A stretch of DNA of 64,000 nt from Tumidithrix helvetica. Its GTDB lineage: Bacteria > Cyanobacteriota > Cyanobacteriia > Pseudanabaenales > Pseudanabaenaceae. Location: contig NZ_CBDDRA010000027.1 in NCBI RefSeq assembly GCF_965232925.1, positions 1-64,000 on the forward strand, read 5' to 3'. This document shows positions 25,671 to 33,871 of the stretch, one piece after another; positions within the stretch are counted from its first letter, which is position 1; each line of letters opens with the position of its first letter. The translations under genes were made by a program, and so were the position numbers. The notes beneath the pieces are model-generated. The model was not told the origin of the DNA. It did not search any database and saw nothing but the letters and a program-made list of their open reading frames with translations.

Positions 25671-27417
25671 ATTTGCTGCGCTATTTGTAGCTTGTTTGGG
25701 ACTTGCCTTCCTACTTGTCTATATCCAGTGGAATGTTTATAGACCGTTAGATGCAAGTTCTTACGATCGCGATCGCCCTAAAATTTTGGTAAATCAGGTG
25801 GGTTATCTTCCCAAACAGACAAAAGTTGCTTTACTGGCAAATTTTAAAGGAAACGATGCTCAAACTGTTGAGTTGGTCGAGGTCACCACTCAGAAAGTGC
25901 TTTTGGCAGTTCCTGCTGCTATAGGAGTTCGCGATAAACTCAGTAACGAAGTGTTGCAAGCTGTCGATTTTAGCAATTTCGATCGCGAGGGAGAGTACAT
26001 TCTGCGGATAGGGGACTTGAAATCCGTTCCTTTCCCCATTGGCAAGCAAGTCTATGAGAAACCTCTGGCAGTGCTATTGCGTTCCTATTACCTCCAACGT
26101 TGTGGCGTCGCGATCGCCGATCCTGTCACGGGTATTTCTCATCCGCCCTGTCATCTTAAAGATGCTGCCTTAGCCCATAGCGATTCCCAGCATAAAGAAG
26201 GTACGCAACTGCAATCCTTGGGGGGATGGCATGATGCGGGCGACTATGGAAAGTATGTGGCGACGGCAACCATTACCATTGGCAGACTGCTCCATCTCTA
26301 CGAAAAGCATCCCAACCTATTCAGTGACGGTCAATTGCAGATTCCTGAAAGTGGCAATCGCGTTCCCGATCTGCTCGATGAAATGCAAGTGGGTTTAGAC
26401 TGGTTGCTTACCATGCAACGAGCAGATGGAGCGGTTTATCGGAAACTCTCAGGGAAAAACTGGCCGATTGGCTTAGCTCCAGACAAAGATACGCAATCAC
26501 GCTTTATTTACGGGGTCTCCACCCCCGAAACGGCTAAGTTTTCTGCAACCATGGCGATCGCGGCACGAGTGTATTTGCCTTTTCAAAAAGAGAGGGCAGC
26601 AATTTATTTAGCCGCTGCTAAGTTCGCTTGGCAATATCTAGAAACCCAGCCAGTAATGCAGATTGATAAGGTTGATGGTGATGATAGCGGCTCGGGAGGT
26701 TATCTCTATTCCGACATCGATAACGAAGCCAGCCTACTGACTGATACTGACGATCGTCTATGGGCTGCCGCAGAGTTATGGATTACAACAGAAGGAACTA
26801 AATTCCAGCAATACTTCACTGAGCATGTTGATGGTTTTGCCTATACGCTGTTTGAATGGAAAGATCCGTCACCCCTAGCATTGACAAGCATTCTAGAGCA
26901 GGAGAAAGCATTCATTTCTCCCGATATTAAAGACAAAATCAAACGCAAGATTTTGCACCGTGCCGAGGGATTGCTACAAAAAGTGAATAGCAGTGGCTAT
27001 CGCCTTGCCAACCATCGCTTAATCTGGGGCTCCAACAAAATGGCAGCCGAGGAAGGAATCACCCTTGCCTATGCCTATCAATTGACCCAAAACCCTGCTT
27101 TCCGAAATGCCGCGATCGCACAACTCGATTATCTATTCGGGCGCAACCCTTTTAATCAAACCTTTGTTACGGGTATAGGGACGAATCCAGTTCGCAAAAC
27201 CAATCATCTCTTTGCCCGTGCCACTGCGATCTATATCCCTGGTCTAGTCGTGGGTGGGCCCAATCGTGGCGCCCAGGATGGCATTGCACCCAAAGAACGC
27301 GGTTTATGGAGCTACATTGATGACGAGCGTTCCTATGCCACCAATGAATATGCGATCGACTACAATGCTTCTCTAGTTGTACTGATGGGGGAAGTATTAT
27401 CCTTTATGCCCACTTAA
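25642..27417 (+). CDS. Glycoside hydrolase family 9 cellulase, exported
   Basis: 591 residues, GTG start inside the preceding gene. N-terminal hydrophobic segment (FAALFVACLGLAFLLVYI), an Ig-like cellulase N domain (~45-135, opening ILVNQVGYLPKQTKVALL), then the GH9 (alpha/alpha)6 barrel. GGWHDAGDYGKYV carries the catalytic-base Asp pair, FGRNPFNQTFVTG matches the conserved FGxNP box, and YATNEYAIDYNASLV carries the acid Glu. The family cleaves beta-1,4-glucans. As the final gene of the plus arm it suggests a beta-1,4-glucan-like polymer that is trimmed during secretion, as GH8 does for bacterial cellulose. No carbohydrate-binding module or dockerin is visible. Confidence 0.9.
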   Translation: MRKNLLRLRKFAALFVACLGLAFLLVYIQWNVYRPLDASSYDRDRPKILVNQVGYLPKQTKVALLANFKGNDAQTVELVEVTTQKVLLAVPAAIGVRDKLSNEVLQAVDFSNFDREGEYILRIGDLKSVPFPIGKQVYEKPLAVLLRSYYLQRCGVAIADPVTGISHPPCHLKDAALAHSDSQHKEGTQLQSLGGWHDAGDYGKYVATATITIGRLLHLYEKHPNLFSDGQLQIPESGNRVPDLLDEMQVGLDWLLTMQRADGAVYRKLSGKNWPIGLAPDKDTQSRFIYGVSTPETAKFSATMAIAARVYLPFQKERAAIYLAAAKFAWQYLETQPVMQIDKVDGDDSGSGGYLYSDIDNEASLLTDTDDRLWAAAELWITTEGTKFQQYFTEHVDGFAYTLFEWKDPSPLALTSILEQEKAFISPDIKDKIKRKILHRAEGLLQKVNSSGYRLANHRLIWGSNKMAAEEGITLAYAYQLTQNPAFRNAAIAQLDYLFGRNPFNQTFVTGIGTNPVRKTNHLFARATAIYIPGLVVGGPNRGAQDGIAPKERGLWSYIDDERSYATNEYAIDYNASLVVLMGEVLSFMPT

Positions 27418-27801
27418 CTTTGAGACTGATATTCAACCAAGAGCTTGCCCAAAGAGAAAAGTGCAGTAGGTTAGTCACGTTTCTTTATCGTCTCTACGTT
27501 GCGATCGCGATCGCAGGTAAGCTATGTTAAATTGTGAAAATTTTTTCTTGGTTTTGGATAAACAAGGGAAATGTAGGCATGTCATCGGCTCTGCGAGAAG
27601 CACAGTTGAATATGATTCGTAGACCGATCAAACAGGGAGAAGTTAATTTTAATCATCCCTACTATTGGTCAGCGTTTGTTTTGATTGGGAATGGGTTGTA
27701 GTACGATGCATTTTTTCTGTTAGAACTCCTGTTCTTTATTAAACACTTCTTTCTTTTTGCGTGATTTTTATACTCTTTTTGTTCTCATGAATAATGTCGG
27801 A
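27418..27801. other. AT-rich spacer between the polysaccharide and uptake loci
   Basis: 384 bp between convergent genes (GH9 on plus, TonB on minus). Apart from the CHAT-like gene fragment at 27579-27701, I see no gene and no clear terminator. Confidence 0.5.
27579..27701 (+). pseudogene. C-terminal fragment of a CHAT-domain protein
   Basis: A 40-codon frame reads SSALREAQLNMIR and ends HPYYWSAFVLIGNGL before a stop. This is the usual ending of CHAT (caspase HetF associated with TPRs) domains: an ALREAQ helix, then a (H/N)PYYW-F-LIG strand. Upstream in the same frame only a few plausible residues remain and the His/Cys catalytic part is gone, so it is a gene relic. Confidence 0.6.
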
Positions 27802-29022
27802 CTAAGATCGCTTGTATTTTTTTGTGGTCTGGGATTGTATTGGTGCAGGGGGTGGTGGTAACACTGGTTCTACTGGGGGTGGGGGTGGTAATACTGCTGG
27901 TTCGGGACGTGTCATAGGTTCAGTTACAGATGGGGCAGGGGGCGGCGCGATCGCTTCAACAGGAATAGAAGTCGCAGACGGTGGCTCTGGAATTTTTACC
28001 TCTATCGCAGGCTTAATATTCACGGGTGAAGATTTAGGTGGCTCAGCTTCCAGCCGTTGGCGTTCCCGATCTAACACATTTTGCTGTTGCTGTTGTTCTA
28101 CTTCTCGACGGCGGCGTTCCTCATTATTTCGTTGCTGAAATTGCGAGCCATTTTCCTCAAAGGTAACGCGAACTTTGACATCTGTGCGTCCACCCTCTGG
28201 GACAGTTTTTGGATTAAACTGCCATCTGCTCATCGCTTCCATGGTTTCGCGATCTGTTTGAGCATCTCCACTAGATTGACGTAGCCTAATATTGGTGACC
28301 TTACCATCGGGATCGATATCATAGGTGACTCTGGGGGTTCCCTCCTTACCTCGATATTGTGGCTTTGGACAACTCAAACACTCTAGTTTCAGGGGTGTAT
28401 TGGTGATAGGTGGCGATGGGGGCGGGGTAGAATTTACGCCCGTACCATGGATTTTCCCGTTCAAAACACCCATTTGCACACCATCTTTTTTGCCATTCGG
28501 ATTTCCAAATGGTTTGCCACCAAAGACAAAACCTGTAGGGTTCTTTGCATTTCCAAACCCCGAACCTGTTCCATCTTTATTTATTATAGAACCACCCCCA
28601 GACTGGATTTTTGTGTCGCTCGCACCTGTGGTCGCTAACGGCTTGAGATTGTCTGGTGCGGGGGCATCTTTTCCTTCTGGGAATGTTGTTGTGATTTCTG
28701 GGGCAAGTGCGATCGCGGCGGGTGCAACTTCTATCGACATATCTTGTGGGATTTGCTCGGGCTCCTTGACAATTTCTGGGGCTTTCTCTTCAAGTACAGG
28801 AGCTTTGTCGGGGTTCTCTACTACGACCTCTATGGTGTCATCTTTTTCTTTAGAAACTGATTTCCAAAGAGATGGAACTGGTGCAACCATTGCTGCTACA
28901 TGAAGGCATGCTGAGCCTATAAAGCTAATAAATAGAATACTTACTAAGGTTCGGTTTTCTGTTTTTTGTCGAGTAGTTTGTTGAATGTTTTCCAAGTCAG
29001 AACTATTTTCAAATATCTTCAT
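27802..29022 (-). CDS. TonB-family energy transducer with C-terminal Pro-rich tail
   Basis: 406 residues. One N-terminal helix (TLVSILFISFIGSACLHVAA), an acidic Pro/Glu/Val-rich periplasmic spacer, a Gly/Asn-rich stretch (~135-195), then a TonB C-domain at about 225-305 (PQYRGKEGTPRVTYDIDPDG, MSRWQFNPK). Unusually the TonB domain is not terminal. It is followed by a Gln/Arg-rich coiled segment and a polyproline tail ending TTKKYKRS. The protein should transmit proton-motive force from ExbB/ExbD to the receptor encoded divergently. It is the last gene of an exbB-exbD-tonB operon. The placement of the second Pro-rich region could serve periplasm spanning or partner contact. Confidence 0.85.
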   Translation of the reverse strand: MKIFENSSDLENIQQTTRQKTENRTLVSILFISFIGSACLHVAAMVAPVPSLWKSVSKEKDDTIEVVVENPDKAPVLEEKAPEIVKEPEQIPQDMSIEVAPAAIALAPEITTTFPEGKDAPAPDNLKPLATTGASDTKIQSGGGSIINKDGTGSGFGNAKNPTGFVFGGKPFGNPNGKKDGVQMGVLNGKIHGTGVNSTPPPSPPITNTPLKLECLSCPKPQYRGKEGTPRVTYDIDPDGKVTNIRLRQSSGDAQTDRETMEAMSRWQFNPKTVPEGGRTDVKVRVTFEENGSQFQQRNNEERRRREVEQQQQQNVLDRERQRLEAEPPKSSPVNIKPAIEVKIPEPPSATSIPVEAIAPPPAPSVTEPMTRPEPAVLPPPPPVEPVLPPPPAPIQSQTTKKYKRS

Positions 29023-29135
29023 TGATTGTCTTCCTCATCAGTCTTCTTAACACCAATTGCAATAAAATTTACGTTGAATAGGAATTTGAGTTCTACGTTT
29101 TAGCTATGTTTAGCGTGCAACACTTGAAGCTAGAA

Positions 29136-29570
29136 CTAACTGCTTTTGGTGGCGATCGCCATTTTGACGCGGGGAATCTGTCGTAATCGATCCATGATTT
29201 GGACGATATCCCCATGCTTTACGCTGCGATCGGCATTCAGAACTACGATCAAATCTTGATTGGGTTCTAATAATTGCTTAACGCGATCGCTAACCTCATG
29301 AATCTCGATCTTTTGCTTGTTTAAAAACACTTCAGCTTTCTCATTTACGCTGACCGTGGCTCTTGCTGCTGTTGTTTGCTGCGCTCCAGATTGAGCTTTC
29401 GGCAGGTCTACTGGCAACCCCTCCGTGCGGTTGAGAAATAAAGAGGAAAGTACAAAAAATGTGAGTAAAGCAAAGAGAACATCCAGAAGTGGAACAACGT
29501 TCTTAATTTCAAGCGGGTGATCCAACAGATCTTCGTCGTGGCGACGGCGAGTTCTTCTAGACATGAGCAT
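29136..29570 (-). CDS. exbD: ExbD/TolR-family biopolymer transport protein
   Basis: 144 residues: a short basic cytoplasmic start (SRRTRRRHDEDLLD), one membrane helix (VVPLLDVLFALLTFFVLSSLFL) with the family's conserved membrane Asp in PLLDVL, and a periplasmic domain (QDLIVVLNADRSVKHGDIVQIMDRL). With ExbB it forms the proton-driven stator for TonB. It overlaps the exbB end by 14 bp. Two in-frame ATGs (29570, 29564) both follow AAAGG; the first is kept. Confidence 0.92.
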   Translation of the reverse strand: MLMSRRTRRRHDEDLLDHPLEIKNVVPLLDVLFALLTFFVLSSLFLNRTEGLPVDLPKAQSGAQQTTAARATVSVNEKAEVFLNKQKIEIHEVSDRVKQLLEPNQDLIVVLNADRSVKHGDIVQIMDRLRQIPRVKMAIATKSS

Positions 29571-30201
29571 TTACCTTTTGTCGGTGCGATCGCAAATGTT
29601 GCAGTTCCAATTGCGTACAGCATTCATCAAAATAGGCAACTTGTTGGGCATAGAGCGATCGGAACACACTTGCAGCAATCAATCCAATCACCGCTACAAT
29701 CAACCCAGTCGCAGTACAAATTAGGGCTTCACTAATACCACCTGTGACATTGAGGGACTTAGAGCCGCCCACGTCGCCTAGGGTGAGCGAACCAAAAGAA
29801 GTAATCAAACCAATTACGGTTCCAATTAATCCGAGTAATGGAGCTAAGCCTACAATAATTTCAAAAATATTGTTAAAACGCTTGAGGCTGGGCATTTCGG
29901 CTTGCATTCTGGCATCAAGCGCCAGAGAGAACTCGGTGGGTGTGGCGTTGGGGATTGATAGCGCTTCTAAATAAATGCGGGCGATCGGTAAAACGGTATG
30001 TTTTTGTAGAAAATCTTCAGCTTGAGTGGGATCTTCTTGATAAATTTGCAGTGCTGTCCTGACGATTCGCTTTTGTTGTTTTCTGACTCGCGACCAAAAA
30101 ATAGAGCGCTCGATCGCTAAAGAAACCACCAAAAATGAACAAAGGATTAGCGGAATAATCGTAATTCCACCCGCAACAAGGGTGTCAAAGAGTTTAGACA
30201 T
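29557..30201 (-). CDS. exbB: ExbB/TolQ-family proton channel protein
   Basis: 214 residues with three membrane helices: ITIIPLILCSFLVVSLAIE near the N-terminus, and a pair at about 105-130 (FEIIVGLAPLLGLIGTVIGLI) and 150-175 (ALICTATGLIVAVIGLIAAS). The GLxPLLGLLGTVxG box is diagnostic of MotA/TolQ/ExbB channels. First gene of the exbB-exbD-tonB operon, divergent from the receptor gene across 236 bp that contain a Fur-like dyad. Confidence 0.93.
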   Translation of the reverse strand: MSKLFDTLVAGGITIIPLILCSFLVVSLAIERSIFWSRVRKQQKRIVRTALQIYQEDPTQAEDFLQKHTVLPIARIYLEALSIPNATPTEFSLALDARMQAEMPSLKRFNNIFEIIVGLAPLLGLIGTVIGLITSFGSLTLGDVGGSKSLNVTGGISEALICTATGLIVAVIGLIAASVFRSLYAQQVAYFDECCTQLELQHLRSHRQKVNAHV

Positions 30202-30297
30202 TGAGCGTAAGTTGTAATTTCATGGATGGGTTTTTGGATGTAGTTTCGCTAAATAGGCAGCAAAACAAATTTAAAAAATTCTACAACATCGCAAGAG

Positions 30298-30322
30298 ATT
30301 ATTGCAAATGACTTGCATTAAT
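30298..30322. promoter_or_regulatory. 25-bp dyad, Fur-box candidate
   Basis: The arms ATTA-TGCAA and TTGCA-TAAT mirror each other around TGA, with only a few unpaired positions. It lies between the divergent exbB operon and the TonB-receptor gene, 97 bp and 116 bp from the two starts, where Fur-type repressors bind in such loci. The site resembles but does not match the classic GATAAT repeats. Confidence 0.5.
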
Positions 30323-30437
30323 TATAGGTTTATTGCTAAATTATTTAATCTAAATAGTAATTGGTGTCATTAATTTTATGTAGCTTTTAATCCACATAGC
30401 TATTTAGGGGTAAGTTTTGTAGTTTTTGTGAAGATTT

Positions 30438-33038
30438 ATGATTTTTTTTCAGCGTTCGCTAGTTTCCAATTTAGATTTTCCTGTATGGTTTGCTGTCAGT
30501 ACATTATTGATTGGTTTACCTGCTGATGTCCAAGCACAAACACAAGTTGCAAATAAGTCTCAAAGTAAAATTAGTAGTAGGTCGCAACAGTCTAAGCCTG
30601 TTTCTGTACAAGATCTAAAAAATTCGTCAACTACAGCCCAAGATTTATTGGCGCAAACTGCCTCTGTCAAAATTACAGGGGTGAAGGTAAATACAACAAA
30701 TAAAGGTGTTGAGATTCTCTTAGAGTCTCCTTCAGGCTCTATCCCCCAACCTGTGACGCAAAACTCTAAAAGCACGATTGTCTACGATATCCCAAATGCT
30801 ACGCTAGCTTTACCTGATGCATCAGAATATCGTGCGACAAATCCAGTTAAGGGGATCGCTGCTATTTCGGTCACGCAAGTCACACCTATCTACGTGCGGA
30901 TTAGCATTGCGGGTATGGATGGATTACCTGACGTAAAGGTAACAGTGGGGGCAAATGGCTTAACTCTTAGTGCGACTCCTTTCCTTGCAACAGGCGATGA
31001 GGAAGATATTGTGGTCACTGGTGAGCAGCAAAACAGAGGCTATCGCGTTCCCAATGCCTCCTCTGTTACAGGCACTAATACCCCCATTCTAGAAACACCT
31101 TTTTCCGTACAAGTGATTCCGCAGGATATTATTCGCGATCGACAGATTACTCAAGTTAAAGATGCTGTTGGAAATGTCAGTGGGGTTACATTTGGCGGAG
31201 ATGTGCAAGGACGAAGCGGAAATACTTTTAGTATTCGCGGGTTTACTGGATCGCCAGTTTTGCTGGATGGGTTTAGAAGATTTGGCTCCTCTGGAGAAGG
31301 TGGATCTCAACCAAGTTTTGAAGTTGCTAATTTGGAGCGAATCGAAGTTCTCAAAGGCCCAGCCTCAATTTTGTATGGGGCGATCGAGCCAGGTGGATTG
31401 ATTAACTTAGTTTCCAAAAAGCCTTTAGCAACGCCATTTTATGAGGTGGAACTGCAAGCAGGAAGTCGAGGCTTCATTCGTCCTCGATTCGATATTTCGG
31501 GAACTTTGAGTGACGATGGCAAGGTGCTTTATCGAGTCAATGGTTTATTCCAGAATTTCAATGCTTTTCAGAACTATACTCAGCCCGATCAAAAGTACTA
31601 CATTGCACCGACGATCGCTTGGAAAATTAACGACCAGACCGATCTAAATATTGGGTTTGAATATGCAAATAGCACCCGTCCGGCCACCTTTGGTATTCCT
31701 GCTGTAGGTAAAGGAGTTGCTGATATACCACGCGATCGCATTATTACCGAACCCAGCGACACAGTTACAAATACAACCGTAAATCTTGGCTATACCCTCG
31801 AACATCGCTTCGATCCCAATTGGAAACTGCGTAATGCTTTTCGCTATACATCCTATAACTATGACTTTGGCGTAGTGGCTCTGCCATTGGCTTTTATCGA
31901 AGCAACTGGCAATGTATTTCGCGTTCTTGCTTCTCAAGAATCCCAAAACAAAGATTACACTTTTCAAACCAATGTAACTGGTGAATTTGCTACGGGTGAT
32001 GTCAAACATACGTTGCTTGCGGGTATAGACTATGTTTACAGAGATAGCCGCATTGTATCAGCCGTAGACTTTACCCCTAGATTTCTCGATCTTTTTAATC
32101 CAACCTATGGATTGACAAAGCCCAATGAAAATACATTGCCAGCCTTTGGCGGTAGTACCACAACGGGTAATAGCTGGGGCTTCTATCTACAAGATCAAAT
32201 TTCCATTCTCCAGAATTTGAAACTACTTGCAGGTATCCGTTACGATACACTTTCTCAGAAGACTACGAACATTCCTGGCTCATCAACAGATCCTGGTGAA
32301 ACCAACCTCAATGCGAGTGCCTTCACGCCTCGGCTGGGACTTTTATATCAAATCACTGACACGCTATCGCTGTATGGTAGCTATTCTCAATCTTTTACGC
32401 CTAATACAGCAACGACAGTTTCAGGCACGCCTTTGGAGCCGCAACGAGGTAGAGGATACGAATTTGGACTCAAAGCGGATTTGCTCGATAAAAAACTTTT
32501 TGCCACACTGGCATACTTTGACATTACTAAGCAAAATGTCGCAGTTACCGATCCTAACTTCCCTCTCTTTTCGATCGCCTCTGGAGAACAACGCAGTCGC
32601 GGGTTAGAGTTCGATGTCTCAGGTGAACTATTGCCTGGATGGAGGATCATAGCTTCCTATGCCTATATTAATGGCGAAGTTACTGCGGATACCGATCCTA
32701 GCAACGTAGGCAAGAAGTTGTTTGGAGTGCCAGACCATAGTGCCAGTTTATGGACAACCTATGAGATTCAAAGTGGAGATTTGCAAGGGCTAGGTTTTGG
32801 TCTGGGCTTTAAATATGTTGGCGATCGCCAAGGAGATCTAGCAAACAGCTTTTCCCTTGGTAGCTACTTTACAGCCGATGCGGCAATTTTCTATAAACGT
32901 GACAACTGGCGATTTGCACTTAACTTCAAAAACATTGGTGATATCAAGTATATCGAAAGTGCTTTTGGAACTAGAGGTGCAAGCAACAACTTTGGGGATC
33001 CATTTACGGTAGTTGGTTCTGTTTCCGTACAGTTTTAA
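30438..33038 (+). CDS. TonB-dependent receptor with AMIN domain (siderophore type)
   Basis: 866 residues. Signal region, then an AMIN domain at about 75-185 (VKITGVKVNTTNKGVEILLE; VYDIPNATL), a combination typical of cyanobacterial iron-siderophore receptors. The TonB box is probably EEDIVVTGEQQ near 190. The plug follows (TPFSVQVIPQDIIRDRQ; FSIRGFTGSPVLLDGFRR; VEVLKGPASILYG-like stretch) and then a ~600-residue barrel ending in GDPFTVVGSVSVQF with terminal Phe. It imports a chelated metal or similar ligand across the outer membrane; iron is likely but not proven. Probably controlled by the dyad upstream. Confidence 0.93.
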   Translation: MIFFQRSLVSNLDFPVWFAVSTLLIGLPADVQAQTQVANKSQSKISSRSQQSKPVSVQDLKNSSTTAQDLLAQTASVKITGVKVNTTNKGVEILLESPSGSIPQPVTQNSKSTIVYDIPNATLALPDASEYRATNPVKGIAAISVTQVTPIYVRISIAGMDGLPDVKVTVGANGLTLSATPFLATGDEEDIVVTGEQQNRGYRVPNASSVTGTNTPILETPFSVQVIPQDIIRDRQITQVKDAVGNVSGVTFGGDVQGRSGNTFSIRGFTGSPVLLDGFRRFGSSGEGGSQPSFEVANLERIEVLKGPASILYGAIEPGGLINLVSKKPLATPFYEVELQAGSRGFIRPRFDISGTLSDDGKVLYRVNGLFQNFNAFQNYTQPDQKYYIAPTIAWKINDQTDLNIGFEYANSTRPATFGIPAVGKGVADIPRDRIITEPSDTVTNTTVNLGYTLEHRFDPNWKLRNAFRYTSYNYDFGVVALPLAFIEATGNVFRVLASQESQNKDYTFQTNVTGEFATGDVKHTLLAGIDYVYRDSRIVSAVDFTPRFLDLFNPTYGLTKPNENTLPAFGGSTTTGNSWGFYLQDQISILQNLKLLAGIRYDTLSQKTTNIPGSSTDPGETNLNASAFTPRLGLLYQITDTLSLYGSYSQSFTPNTATTVSGTPLEPQRGRGYEFGLKADLLDKKLFATLAYFDITKQNVAVTDPNFPLFSIASGEQRSRGLEFDVSGELLPGWRIIASYAYINGEVTADTDPSNVGKKLFGVPDHSASLWTTYEIQSGDLQGLGFGLGFKYVGDRQGDLANSFSLGSYFTADAAIFYKRDNWRFALNFKNIGDIKYIESAFGTRGASNNFGDPFTVVGSVSVQF

Positions 33039-33071
33039 GCAATCAATTCCAAATTATTTGCACTAAGTAAC

Positions 33072-33824
33072 ATGAAAAACCCTTCAATATCGACGATCGC
33101 ATTCAGTCTGGCGATCGCCACCACTGCTTGTCAAATAGAAACTCCACCAGTCGCAATTACACCTGCGACTACTCCTTCAGTCGCTCCAAAAACTGCTCCA
33201 TCCGTCCAAAATGAGGCGGCATACTTCAATGAAGCAGTGTATCTAATAGGCAATCCTGATGTTGCTGACTTGATTAAACAGGGTAAGTATAAATCTGGAC
33301 TAGAACATTACACCACAGTTGGGAAAACTACTAAAAAGCCTGATGGGGAGGACTATGAAACATTTTATACTGGCACAAGTGGCAATGATACGGTGCAAGG
33401 CTTGGGCTATGGAAAGCACGCTCACTTTGTCGGTGTAGGACTTGAGGTTGTTAAAGACAAAAAAGTACCTTTCCCTTTGCGTCCTGAGAGTTTAGGGAAA
33501 GGAGAAGTAGATGTTCTAATTGGTAATAAGGGTGGCGGCGGGAATGAGTTCCTTTTAGGTAGTTTTATTACCCCAGTTAACCCTAAATCCGAACCATTTT
33601 ATGTCGGTAAAGGTGATGCTGACTATGCCCGCATTCAAAATTTCACGAAGTCTAAAGATGTCATCATTTTGGCTGGAGAGCTAAGTCAATATAAATTGAT
33701 CCCTAAGGAAAGCAACCTGCAAATTGCTACTGCTGATGGCGATTTAGTAGCGATCGTTGAAGGTGTGGACAAGTTGGAACTAGGTGATGTTGTCAAAGAT
33801 TTTGGCGTATTTACTTTGAAATAG
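33072..33824 (+). CDS. Lipoprotein with NPDV and RTX-like segments
   Basis: 250 residues. The N-terminus (ISTIAFSLAIATTACQ) is a lipoprotein signal with Cys near residue 20. A segment about 55-85 (AVYLIGNPDVADLIKQGKY, then GLEHYTTVGK) resembles the NPDV-x-HY-x-G motif seen in many cyanobacterial calcium-binding and haemolysin-like proteins. It is followed by Gly/Asp-rich beta-roll-like stretches (GTSGNDTVQGLGYG; EVDVLIGNKGGGG). The gene starts 34 bp after the receptor stop. It may be a periplasmic ligand-binding or receptor-assisting protein; no function is established. Confidence 0.7.
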   Translation: MKNPSISTIAFSLAIATTACQIETPPVAITPATTPSVAPKTAPSVQNEAAYFNEAVYLIGNPDVADLIKQGKYKSGLEHYTTVGKTTKKPDGEDYETFYTGTSGNDTVQGLGYGKHAHFVGVGLEVVKDKKVPFPLRPESLGKGEVDVLIGNKGGGGNEFLLGSFITPVNPKSEPFYVGKGDADYARIQNFTKSKDVIILAGELSQYKLIPKESNLQIATADGDLVAIVEGVDKLELGDVVKDFGVFTLK

Positions 33825-33831
33825 AGTTTAG

Positions 33832-33858
33832 GATATTCAGCGTTTCGCGCTGAATATC
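33832..33858. repeat. Intercistronic hairpin
   Basis: A perfect 11-bp stem (GATATTCAGCG and its complement) with loop TTTCG, just after the lipoprotein stop and 14 bp before the methyltransferase start. There is no T-run, so it is more likely an mRNA-stability or processing hairpin than a terminator. Confidence 0.7.
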
Positions 33859-33871
33859 ACCAAAAGAATTA

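Noticed and set aside
28325..28903. A 192-codon plus-strand frame opposite the TonB gene
   Set aside because: It mirrors the Gly/Pro-rich TonB spacer. The minus-strand gene has a helix, TonB domain and operon context, so this frame is a shadow.
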